A program made the position numbers and the translations under genes. A DNA stretch of 64,000 nt from Stutzerimonas stutzeri RCH2 (GTDB lineage Bacteria; Pseudomonadota; Gammaproteobacteria; Pseudomonadales; Pseudomonadaceae), in the NCBI RefSeq assembly GCF_000327065.1, contig NC_019936.1, positions 4,430,001 through 4,494,000 on the forward strand. Direction: 5' to 3'. The notes below the pieces were generated by a model. It did no database searches. It was not told the origin of the DNA and was given only the letters and a program-made list of their open reading frames with translations. Every line of letters begins with the position of its first letter. The stretch's first letter is position 1. Positions 27,002-35,206 of this stretch are shown here, one piece after another.

Positions 27002-28392
27002 GCAGCGAGCATTCGATCAGCGCCCAGACCCAGGTGCTGTTGATCGACGACGATCCGCACCTGCGCCAGGCGCTGAGCCAGACACTCGACCTCGCAGGGC
27101 TCAAAGTGGCCAGCCTGGGCGACGCTCGTGAGCTGGCCGCGCGCCTGCCGGCCGACTGGCCGGGAGTGGTGGTCAGCGACATCCGCATGCCGGGAATCGA
27201 CGGTCTGGAACTGCTGCAGCAACTGCGCGCACGCGACAGCGAACTGCCGGTGATCCTCATCACCGGGCATGGCGACATCCAGCTGGCGGTGCAGGCCATG
27301 CGCGCCGGTGCCTACGATTTCCTGGAAAAGCCCTTCCCCAGCGAGGCGCTGCTGGACAGCGTGCGCCGTGCTCTGGCGCTGCGCCAACTGGTCCTGGACA
27401 ACCGCTCGCTGCGCCTGGCGCTGGCCGACCGTCAGCAGCTGTCGGCGCGCCTGCTCGGCCAATCCAAGGCGATGCTGCGCCTGCGCGAGCAGATCGGCGC
27501 GTTGGCCGGAACCCAGGCCGACGTGCTGATCCTCGGCGAAACCGGTGCCGGCAAGGAGGTGGTGGCGCGCGCCCTGCATGACCTCTCCAACCGGCGAAAC
27601 GGTCCGTTCGTCGCGATCAACGCCGGTGCGCTGGCCGAGTCGGTGGTGGAAAGCGAGCTGTTCGGCCACGAGCCCGGTGCCTTCACCGGCGCGCAGAAAC
27701 GGCGCATCGGCAAGTTCGAGTTCGCCAACGGCGGCACGCTGTTCCTCGACGAGATCGAAAGCATGAGCCTGGACGTGCAGGTCAAGCTGCTGCGGCTGCT
27801 GCAGGAACGGGTGGTCGAACGGCTCGGCGGCAACCAGTCGATCGCGCTGGACATTCGCGTCATCGCGGCAACCAAGGAGGATCTGCGCGTGGCCGCCGAC
27901 CAGGGTCGGTTCCGCGCTGACCTGTACTACCGCCTCAACGTGGCACCGCTGGGAATTCCGCCGCTGCGCGAGCGCAACGAGGACATCCTCCTGCTCTTCC
28001 AGCACTTTGCCGAGGCTGGTGCCCAGCGCCACGGCCTGCCGATCCGCGAACTGCAGCCGGAACAGCGGGCTGCCCTGCTGCGCCACGCCTGGCCGGGCAA
28101 CGTGCGCGAGCTGCAGAATACTGCCGAGCGCTTCGCCCTGGGTCTCGGGCTCGGGTTGGATCAGCCAGGCGCCGAACCGACCAGCAGTGTTGCCGGCACT
28201 GGCAACCTGAGCGAACAGGTCGAGGCGTTCGAGCGCGCGCTGATCGCCGCCGAGTTGAACCGCCCCCACGGCTCGCTGCGCAGCGTCGCCGAGGCGCTCG
28301 GCGTGCCGCGCAAGACGCTGCACGACAAGCTGCGCAAGCATGGTCTGAATTTCAGCGATGCTGGCGGAAGCTCGCCGGATGAAAACGACTAG
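26998..28392 (+). CDS. dctD: sigma-54-dependent response regulator DctD
   Basis: Enhancer-binding activator of dicarboxylate uptake genes. The 464-residue protein has a receiver domain with phospho-site D61 ('VVVSDIRMPGIDG') and K in 'DFLEKPF', an AAA+ domain with Walker A 'GETGAGKEV', the sigma-54 contact loop G227-A-F-T-G-A, 'GGTLFLDEIESM' and 'HAWPGNVRELQNTAERF', and a C-terminal Fis-type helix-turn-helix ('GSLRSVAEALGVPRKTLHDKLRKHGL'). It is coupled to dctB by an ATGA overlap. Its expected target is the sigma-54 promoter in front of dctP, 345 bases downstream. Confidence 0.95.
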   Translation: MSSEHSISAQTQVLLIDDDPHLRQALSQTLDLAGLKVASLGDARELAARLPADWPGVVVSDIRMPGIDGLELLQQLRARDSELPVILITGHGDIQLAVQAMRAGAYDFLEKPFPSEALLDSVRRALALRQLVLDNRSLRLALADRQQLSARLLGQSKAMLRLREQIGALAGTQADVLILGETGAGKEVVARALHDLSNRRNGPFVAINAGALAESVVESELFGHEPGAFTGAQKRRIGKFEFANGGTLFLDEIESMSLDVQVKLLRLLQERVVERLGGNQSIALDIRVIAATKEDLRVAADQGRFRADLYYRLNVAPLGIPPLRERNEDILLLFQHFAEAGAQRHGLPIRELQPEQRAALLRHAWPGNVRELQNTAERFALGLGLGLDQPGAEPTSSVAGTGNLSEQVEAFERALIAAELNRPHGSLRSVAEALGVPRKTLHDKLRKHGLNFSDAGGSSPDEND

Positions 28393-28410
28393 ATGGCGGA
28401 AACCCGCCAT
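28393..28410. promoter_or_regulatory. palindrome ATGGCGG-AAAC-CCGCCAT just after dctD
   Basis: Perfect 7-base arms (28393-28399, 28404-28410) around AAAC, starting at the base after the dctD stop. Two readings compete. It could end dctBD transcription, but only TTTCG follows. Alternatively the core GCGGAAACCCGC resembles, from memory, the rhizobial DctD enhancer (GCGGAAATCCGC), which would make it an upstream activating site ~210 bases before the dctP start point. I slightly favour the enhancer reading. Confidence 0.5.
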
Positions 28411-28516
28411 TTCGATCCTCGGCTGGAGCATCTGACTGCCGCGTCCTGCGCTGGCCTCTGGCGTACCCATCCAGCGCAGGGCGAACCCCGCAAAGGTGCG
28501 ACCTAGACGCGCTTGT

Positions 28517-28529
28517 TGGCAATCTGCCA
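28517..28529. promoter_or_regulatory. possible activator half-site pair TGGCA-ATC-TGCCA upstream of dctP
   Basis: A short inverted repeat about 90 bases before the predicted dctP start point, a usual distance for enhancer-binding proteins. It shares TGGC/GCCA edges with the palindrome at 28393. The remainder of the 344-base dctD-dctP gap contains the sigma-54 promoter and nothing that looks coding. Confidence 0.3.
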
Positions 28530-28587
28530 TTCAAACCTTCATCTGTTGCTGGGTAAACTCCCTGCCCACAGGTTGCTCTGCCGGCGG

Positions 28588-28604
28588 TTGGCACAGGCAT
28601 TGCT
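28588..28604 (+). promoter_or_regulatory. sigma-54 promoter for dctP
   Basis: TTGGCACAGGCATTGCT matches the -24/-12 consensus (TGGCAC-N5-TTGC). The invariant GG (28590-28591) and GC (28602-28603) are separated by exactly 10 bases. Transcription should start near 28615, leaving a ~120-base leader before the dctP ATG. The preceding gene encodes a GAFTGA-containing activator, which supports the call. Confidence 0.88.
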
Positions 28605-28619
28605 CCTGAAACTCAATGA

Positions 28620-29732
<1,113 letters not shown>

Positions 29733-29742
29733 GCCTTGCCGA

Positions 29743-29763
29743 GGGGCGGGTACTCCGCCCCTT
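29743..29763 (+). terminator. hairpin after dctP (attenuator or mRNA stabiliser)
   Basis: Stem GGGGCGG (29743-29749) / CCGCCCC (29755-29761) with loop GTACT, then only TTT. It begins 11 bases after the dctP stop. The weak T run suggests partial termination or 3'-end protection, letting dctQM be expressed at a lower level. The remaining ~230 bases before dctQ hold no gene; a 9-base inverted repeat (29838-29846 / 29911-29919) is the only other structure seen. Confidence 0.6.
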
Positions 29764-29993
29764 TGCTGCACCACCCGAAACACCCGACAGCTCAGTGAAA
29801 AAACATAGCAGCTGACGAAGGCGAAGCCCGCACCAAGGGCAGACAGGCCAGGCCAAGGTGACCCCCCGGCTACGCCGCTTCGACAGTGACAACAAGAGTT
29901 TTTCATTGCTCTGTCTGCCAGCCCGCCCCGGCTGGTTCACGGCGCACCTCGTGCTGCCTTCGCACAACAGCAGTCCATCGGGAGATGTCATCC

Positions 29994-30620
29994 ATGAACG
30001 CCCTCTGGCGCGTCTGGGACCACTTCGAGGAAGGTTTTATCGCCTTTCTGTTGGCCGCCATGACACTGGTGACCTTCGTCTACGTGATCCTCAACAACCT
30101 TTACACGCTCTTCTACAACCTGGGCGACCGCTTCGAAGGCAGCGCCGACTTCTGGTTCGCTATCGGTGATTTCATCATCGGCCTGGCCCAGGCCATGACC
30201 TGGAGCACCGCGCTGACCAAGGCGCTGTTCGCCTGGCTGATCTTCTCCGGCCTCGCCTATGGCGTGCGCACCGCTGGCCACATCGGTGTCGATGCACTGG
30301 TCAAGCTGGCACCGCGACACATCCAGCGCATCATCGGCATCATCGCCTGCCTGCTCTGCCTGGGCTACGCCGGCCTGCTTACCGTCGCCAGTTTCGAATG
30401 GATCCAGACCCTGTTCATCGCCAACATCGGCGCGGAAGATCTGGGCCACATCGGCGTCAAGCAATGGCATATCGGCATGATCGTGCCGTTCGGCTTCGCC
30501 ATGGTGTTCATCCGTTTCGCCGAAATCTTCGTGCGTATCCTGCGCAACGAGCAGACCGGCCTCGGCCTCGCCGATGAAGCGGCCGATGCGCTCAAGCACG
30601 GCGAAGAGGAGCCCAAGTAA
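29994..30620 (+). CDS. dctQ: TRAP transporter small membrane subunit DctQ
   Basis: A 208-residue inner-membrane protein with four helices (about residues 14-36, 65-85, 95-125 and 150-178), the usual architecture of the small TRAP subunit. 'FAWLIFSGLAYGVRTAGHIGVDAL' in the middle is characteristic. It joins DctM to make the Na+-driven permease. ATG 29994 has a GGGAG ribosome site; an upstream in-frame extension (from 29886) lacks family features. The stop and the dctM start share one base. Confidence 0.94.
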   Translation: MNALWRVWDHFEEGFIAFLLAAMTLVTFVYVILNNLYTLFYNLGDRFEGSADFWFAIGDFIIGLAQAMTWSTALTKALFAWLIFSGLAYGVRTAGHIGVDALVKLAPRHIQRIIGIIACLLCLGYAGLLTVASFEWIQTLFIANIGAEDLGHIGVKQWHIGMIVPFGFAMVFIRFAEIFVRILRNEQTGLGLADEAADALKHGEEEPK

Positions 30621-31900
30621 TGACCATTCTGTTCCTGTTCGCCGCCCTCTTCGTGCTGATGTTCATCGGCGTGCCGGTGGCCGTATCCCTCGGCCTGGCC
30701 GGTTCGCTGACCATCATGATCTTCAGTCAGGACTCGGTGCGCTCGCTGGCGATCAAGCTGTTCGAGACCTCCGAGCACTACACCCTGCTGGCCATCCCGT
30801 TCTTCCTCCTCGCCGGTGCCTTCATGACCACCGGCGGCGTGGCGCGGCGCCTGATCGACTTCGCCAACGCCTGCGTCGGCCACATCCGTGGCGGCCTGGC
30901 GATCGGCGCGGTACTGGCATGCATGCTGTTCGCCGCACTCTCCGGTTCGTCGCCAGCCACCGTGGCCGCGGTCGGCTCCATTGCCATCGCCGGCATGGTG
31001 CGCTCCGGTTACCCGCAGGCGTTCGGTGCCGGCATCGTCTGTAACGCCGGTACACTGGGCATCCTGATTCCACCGTCGGTGGTCATGGTGGTCTACGCCG
31101 CCGCAACCGAGACCTCGGTGGGCAAGCTGTTCATGGCCGGTGTTGTGCCAGGCATCCTGCTCGGCGGCGCGCTGATGATCGCGATCTACATCATCGCGGT
31201 GAAAAAGAACCTGCCGGCCCTGCCGCGGGCGAGCTTCCGCGAGTGGCTGTCCGCTGCGCGCAAGGCAATCTGGGGCCTGCTGCTGATGGTGATCATCCTC
31301 GGCGGTATCTACTCCGGCATGTTCACCCCGACCGAAGCGGCGGCGGTGGCGGCGGTGTATTCGGCCTTCGTCGCGCTATTCGTCTACAAGGACATCTCCC
31401 TGCGCGACTGCCCGAAGGTGCTGCTGGAATCCGGCAAGCTGTCGATCATGCTGATGTTCATCATCGCCAACGCCATGCTGTTCGCCCACGTGCTGACCAC
31501 CGAACAGATTCCACAGGCGATTACCGCCTGGGTCATCGAGGCCGGCCTGCAGCCGTGGATGTTCCTGCTGGTGGTGAACATCGTGCTGCTGATCGCCGGT
31601 GCCTTCATGGAGCCTTCGGCAATCATCCTGATCCTCGCGCCGATCCTGTTCCCGATCGCCATTCAGCTGGGCATCGACCCGATCCACCTGGGCATCATCA
31701 TGGTGGTCAACATGGAAATCGGCCTGATCACGCCACCGGTGGGGTTGAACCTGTTCGTCGCCTCGGCGGTGACGGGCATGCCGGTCACCCAGGTGATCCG
31801 CGCAGTGCTGCCATGGCTGGCGCTGATGCTGAGCTTCCTGGTGATCATCACCTACGTACCGTCGATTTCGCTGGCGCTGCCAAACATGCTTGGCATGTAG
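30620..31900 (+). CDS. dctM: TRAP transporter large permease subunit DctM
   Basis: A 426-residue protein with 12 or so hydrophobic segments, the standard DctM length. Family landmarks include 'LFETSEHYTLLAIPFFLLAGAFMTTGGVARRLIDFA', 'SGSSPATVAAVGSIAIAGMVRSGYPQAFGAGIVCNAGTLGILIPPSVVMVVYA' and near the end 'MEIGLITPPVGLNLFV'. It catalyses sodium-coupled uptake of C4-dicarboxylates delivered by DctP. It is coupled to dctQ by a TAATG overlap and followed by a strong terminator. Confidence 0.96.
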   Translation: MTILFLFAALFVLMFIGVPVAVSLGLAGSLTIMIFSQDSVRSLAIKLFETSEHYTLLAIPFFLLAGAFMTTGGVARRLIDFANACVGHIRGGLAIGAVLACMLFAALSGSSPATVAAVGSIAIAGMVRSGYPQAFGAGIVCNAGTLGILIPPSVVMVVYAAATETSVGKLFMAGVVPGILLGGALMIAIYIIAVKKNLPALPRASFREWLSAARKAIWGLLLMVIILGGIYSGMFTPTEAAAVAAVYSAFVALFVYKDISLRDCPKVLLESGKLSIMLMFIIANAMLFAHVLTTEQIPQAITAWVIEAGLQPWMFLLVVNIVLLIAGAFMEPSAIILILAPILFPIAIQLGIDPIHLGIIMVVNMEIGLITPPVGLNLFVASAVTGMPVTQVIRAVLPWLALMLSFLVIITYVPSISLALPNMLGM

Positions 31901-31923
31901 CGCGGAGCAATTACTTCCCTTTA

Positions 31924-31949
31924 GCCCGGCCCGTGCCGGGCTTTTTTTT
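31924..31949 (+). terminator. rho-independent terminator after dctM
   Basis: Perfect 7-bp stem GCCCGGC / GCCGGGC with loop CCGT, followed by eight T residues. It starts 24 bases after the dctM stop and lies just before the 3' end of the oppositely oriented oxygenase gene. Confidence 0.93.
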
Positions 31950-31967
31950 GCCGGAAGAACGGCTGCG

Positions 31968-32576
31968 TCAGAGGGCGAGAACGTCCGCCGGGCGCCGGCG
32001 GAACCAGCCGGTCAGGGACAGGCGATCAGCCTGGGTGACCAGCACCTCGTGAGGAAAATCGCCGGAGAGAAACACCACCAGATTGCCGGCCAGCGGCGGT
32101 ACGTCCAGCTGCGAGCCATCGGGCATGTGCATGCGCAACTCGCCGGCATGGGCCGCCTGCCAGTCCGGGTTGAGGTAGAGCACCGCGGTCACCGAACGGC
32201 TGTCATCGTCGCGAAAGCGGTCCAGATGGGTCTGGTAGAAGGCGCCGGGCGGGTAGAAGGCGAAATGGCATTCGAACTCTTCCAGGCCGAGATACAGCTC
32301 GCGGTTGAGCTGCTGACGCAACTCGTCCATTACCCCGAGATACTGATCGCAGACCGCCGCCTGACCAGGCTCCAACCACTGGATATGGTCGCTGCGAATG
32401 CCTTCGCGCACCGCCTGCGCCTCGCCGCGGCCGACGCCGGCCGGTGCCAGGGCACCCTCGGCCTCGCGCCTGCGGCACTCGTCGGCCAGCTTGTGGGTCA
32501 CATCACTGGGAAGAAAAGAACTCTGCAGCGACCAGCCGCGCTCGGCCAGGTCATCGATGATCGAAGAAAACTGCAA
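31968..32576 (-). CDS. 2-oxoglutarate/Fe(II)-dependent dioxygenase, prolyl-hydroxylase-like
   Basis: A 202-residue enzyme of the double-stranded beta-helix oxygenase superfamily. The iron ligands H117-x-D119 ('YQTHLDRFRDDD') and H176 ('GDFPHEVL') are present, with R185 as the likely 2-oxoglutarate contact; 'SVTAVLYLNPDW' precedes the second half. The pattern resembles the Pseudomonas prolyl 4-hydroxylase (PPHD) said to act on EF-Tu; the target here is inferred only. I chose a TTG start at 32576 because a GGAG ribosome site lies 8 bases before it; longer in-frame extensions upstream run into the divergent promoter region and do not look like family sequence. Confidence 0.82.
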   Translation of the reverse strand: MQFSSIIDDLAERGWSLQSSFLPSDVTHKLADECRRREAEGALAPAGVGRGEAQAVREGIRSDHIQWLEPGQAAVCDQYLGVMDELRQQLNRELYLGLEEFECHFAFYPPGAFYQTHLDRFRDDDSRSVTAVLYLNPDWQAAHAGELRMHMPDGSQLDVPPLAGNLVVFLSGDFPHEVLVTQADRLSLTGWFRRRPADVLAL

Positions 32577-32730
32577 GGAAGTGACTCCGAAGGGATACTG
32601 AACGAGTCTAGGGGCTGTACAGACTCCGCTACAAGCCAAGGCACTGCGCCATATCGCAGCAGCGCTCGCGCGCCTCGACAAGCATGCGTCGGGGCACCGA
32701 AAATGAACCGCCCGCCAGACAGGAGCTTCC

Positions 32731-33495
32731 ATGCGCGCCCTTTTAGCCTGTGTACTGCTGACCTTCAGCTTCGCCAGCTTCGCCGACACCTATCAAGAGC
32801 TGTACGAAACCGCTGGCTGGACCGAACAGCGGGCCAATTTCGCCGATGCGCTGACCGCCGCCCAGCAGCGCTACAAAGACACCCTGCCGCCAGCGGTATT
32901 CCAGGCGCTGGTGACCAATAGCAACCGCCGCTTCGCCGCCCATGCCATCGACCAGCGTGCACAGCAGGCGCTGCGCGAGCATCTACCGCAGCCGCAACCG
33001 GCGCTGGAGTTCTTCCAGTCGACGCTCGGCCGCAAGATCGTCTCTGCCGAAGTGCTGGCGGCACGCCGCGAGCAGCTGGCACGCCATACCAAAGGCTTGC
33101 CGCGGGTGACGGCCGAAAGCAACCGTCAGCTGCTGATTCGCCATCTGGCCCAGGCCATCCCGGCCAGCGAGGCTGGGGCGGAGGTCAGCCTGGCGCTCGC
33201 CGGTGTCGCCGCCGACAGCCTGAGCCAGATGATTCCCGGCCTGCTTGGTGGCAACCAGGCGCAGAGCCTGTTGAGCAGCCAGCGCACGCGGATGATCGAG
33301 CAGATCGAGGCCGATCTCGACAACACGCTGCTCTTCGTCTATCGCGATCTGTCCGACGCCGAGCTGGAAGAATACGTGCAGTTCGCCCAATCGGACGCAG
33401 GCAAGGCCTACTATCAGGCTGCGCTGCAGGCGCTGCGAGCCGGGCTGGCGGTGGGCATGAGCGGCGCCGATCTGGAGCCGCAGCAAGGCATCTGA
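32731..33495 (+). CDS. secreted DUF2059-like protein of unknown function
   Basis: A 254-residue exported protein with a clear signal peptide (cut after S-F-A, about residue 18) and an all-helical, Gln/Ala/Leu-rich mature part. The C-terminal third ('LFVYRDLSDAELEEYVQFAQSDAGKAYYQAALQAL') matches the DUF2059 pattern seen in small periplasmic proteins. No catalytic motif or cysteine pair is visible. AGGAG ribosome site. It converges on the hydrolase gene with a 6-base gap; an imperfect hairpin (33494-33516) overlaps both stops. Function unknown. Confidence 0.75.
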   Translation: MRALLACVLLTFSFASFADTYQELYETAGWTEQRANFADALTAAQQRYKDTLPPAVFQALVTNSNRRFAAHAIDQRAQQALREHLPQPQPALEFFQSTLGRKIVSAEVLAARREQLARHTKGLPRVTAESNRQLLIRHLAQAIPASEAGAEVSLALAGVAADSLSQMIPGLLGGNQAQSLLSSQRTRMIEQIEADLDNTLLFVYRDLSDAELEEYVQFAQSDAGKAYYQAALQALRAGLAVGMSGADLEPQQGI

Positions 33496-33501
33496 GCGGC
33501 G

Positions 33502-34440
33502 CTACTTCAGCCGCTCGCGCAGGAAATCGAAGTAGGCACGGCGCAGCTCCTCGCGCTCGTTCACCAGATGGTGGCGCGCCTCGGGCAGACGCAAGATCTC
33601 GGCGCCAGCGAACTTGCGTTCGAGGATCGGCAGGTTGTACTGCCAGTCCACCGTCATGTCCGCCTCACCCTGGATGATCAGCGGCGAATGCGTGCTGCCC
33701 GCCGCCCCTTCGATACGCGGAATCCAGCGTGACAGCGCGCCGACCCAGGCCGTGGGCAGGATGTCCGGCTGCAGCGGATCCTGGCTCTGAACGAACTCCA
33801 GAAAGCTCGGATCGCCGGAATTCTCGCTGAACGTGCGCGGTATCTGCTGCACGAAGCGTCGCAGCAATTCGTAGCTGATGCGCGAGCGCAACCAGGCACG
33901 CGGCCGAATCAACGGCGCCAGCAGGATGGTGCGGCCCAGATCCGGGTTGTCGGCCTGGTGCAGCAGGTGATCCAGCGCGATGGCACCGCCGGTGCTCTGC
34001 CCGAGCAGATGCCAGGGTCGTGGCAGATCGAGCTGACGCGCCTGTTCGAACAGCCCGCTGAGCACCGCCTGGTATTCATCGAACTCGTTGATGCTGGCCC
34101 GCGGACCGCTGGACAGACCGTGGCCCGGCAGGTCGCAGGCGAGCACGGCGAAACCCATCTCCAGCCCCCAATCGACCACGTGCCGGTACAGGCCCATATG
34201 GTCGTAGTAGCCATGCAGGATCAGCAGGCTGGCGTGAGGCTGTTCGGGCCACCAGGCCTGCGCAACCACGTCATAATCGTGCACGCGAAAGCGCCCCAGG
34301 CGGCGCTGCACATTGCGCCGGTGCGGCATGTCCAGGCCGTAATAAGCCTGGTAGTGCAGCGTTTCGGCGGAGATGTCAGCTGCATCCGCCAGGGCAGGCA
34401 GACTGTTGCGCAGTCGATCAGGCTGGATACGCGAAGGCAT
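33502..34440 (-). CDS. alpha/beta hydrolase, lysophospholipase/monoacylglycerol lipase-like
   Basis: A 312-residue serine hydrolase with no signal peptide. The oxyanion motif H76-G ('ILHGYYDHMGLYRHVVDWGLEMGF'), 'CDLPGHGLSSG', the nucleophile elbow G147-Q-S149-T-G-G, and a late 'EADMTVDW' Asp and 'EARHHLVNE' His complete a plausible triad. This set matches the Hydrolase_4 (lysophospholipase) family. The substrate is probably a lipid ester. It is transcribed divergently from the thioredoxin-fold gene, 85 bases away. Confidence 0.85.
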   Translation of the reverse strand: MPSRIQPDRLRNSLPALADAADISAETLHYQAYYGLDMPHRRNVQRRLGRFRVHDYDVVAQAWWPEQPHASLLILHGYYDHMGLYRHVVDWGLEMGFAVLACDLPGHGLSSGPRASINEFDEYQAVLSGLFEQARQLDLPRPWHLLGQSTGGAIALDHLLHQADNPDLGRTILLAPLIRPRAWLRSRISYELLRRFVQQIPRTFSENSGDPSFLEFVQSQDPLQPDILPTAWVGALSRWIPRIEGAAGSTHSPLIIQGEADMTVDWQYNLPILERKFAGAEILRLPEARHHLVNEREELRRAYFDFLRERLK

Positions 34441-34525
34441 GGACTTTCTTTAAGCGGTTGGGACCCGGGATATTCAGCTCTGCGCCGCGTCATGGCAAGC
34501 TTGCGCACCCACATCGGAGCCTGCC

Positions 34526-35095
34526 ATGAGCGCACGCCGTAAATACCTGATCGCCGCCCTGATCGCCCTGCTCTGGGGCGGCGCCATGCTGGCCGCGTTC
34601 TGGTGGTTCGAGGCACGTTACCTGCGCACCTTCGAGGGCGAGCGCGCCGAGCTGTTCTCTGGCGACGCGTTGCGCCTGCCCGCCGAACTGCAGGGCCCGG
34701 GGCCGGTGCGCTTCGTCCACTTCTGGGACCCGAGCTGCCCGTGCAACGTCGGCAACCAGCAGCATCTGGAGGAGTTGCTCAAGCGCTTCGCCGGGCAACC
34801 GGTCGAGTTCTACGAAGTGCGCAAGCCCGGCAGCAAAGGCCGTCTGCCGGCGCCCCTGGCTTCGCTGAAGCCGCTGAACGATCTGGCCGGCGCCGAGCAA
34901 TTGCCGGCCAGCCCGGCTGTAGGCATCTGGGACCAGAGCGGTGAACTGGTCTATATCGGCCCCTACAGCGAGGGCGCGGTGTGCAGTTCGGATAACAGCT
35001 TCGTCGAGCCGATCCTCGATGCGGTGCTCGCCGGGCGCAAGGTCCGCGCCACCCATTCGCTGGCGGTAGCCTGTTTCTGCGACTGGCAAGAGTAG
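34526..35095 (+). CDS. membrane-anchored thioredoxin-fold protein (DUF6436-like)
   Basis: A 189-residue protein with one N-terminal helix (residues 7-27) and a periplasmic domain. 'RFVHFWDPSCPCNVGNQQHLEELL' (about residues 69-92) has the thioredoxin strand-active-site-helix layout, but the site reads C-P-C instead of C-x-x-C. A further Cys lies in 'GAVCSSDNSF' and two near the C-terminus ('VACFCDW'). I link it to DUF6436 with moderate certainty. It could be a disulfide or metal-handling protein; CxC spacing would allow either. GGAG ribosome site. Confidence 0.75.
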   Translation: MSARRKYLIAALIALLWGGAMLAAFWWFEARYLRTFEGERAELFSGDALRLPAELQGPGPVRFVHFWDPSCPCNVGNQQHLEELLKRFAGQPVEFYEVRKPGSKGRLPAPLASLKPLNDLAGAEQLPASPAVGIWDQSGELVYIGPYSEGAVCSSDNSFVEPILDAVLAGRKVRATHSLAVACFCDWQE

Positions 35096-35112
35096 CGGCA
35101 TGTCCCGCAAAC

Positions 35113-35126
35113 TTGATCATGGTCAA
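35113..35126 (+). promoter_or_regulatory. FNR/ANR/DNR-like site TTGAT-CATG-GTCAA
   Basis: Matches the FNR-family consensus TTGAT-N4-ATCAA at 9 of 10 defined bases. Its centre is 87 bases before the receptor ATG. If the start point lies near 35161, the centre falls at -41.5 (class II activation) with GAGAAT as a rough -10. The downstream operon includes NnrS, whose genes are often under FNR-type NO or oxygen control, which fits. Confidence 0.68.
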
Positions 35127-35127
35127 A

Positions 35128-35142
35128 TGATAATTATTATCA
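35128..35142. promoter_or_regulatory. Fur box TGATAAT-T-ATTATCA
   Basis: A perfect 7-1-7 Fur palindrome, one base downstream of the FNR-like site. Under the start point suggested for that site it spans about -33 to -19, where Fur would block polymerase. It supports iron repression of the TonB-receptor operon. Confidence 0.9.
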
Positions 35143-35206
35143 ACTAAACGAGAATGCTCCCATTCAAGTCGGCATCGTTGCCGACGCACCATTCGGGAGC
35201 CGTTCG

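Noticed and set aside
26497..28530. Long minus-strand open frame across dctB and dctD
   Set aside because: It spans two well-supported genes and its product is low-complexity typical of antisense GC-rich frames.
29858..30169. Alternative open frame overlapping the dctQ start
   Set aside because: DctQ in the other frame has a ribosome site and four membrane helices; this frame has none.
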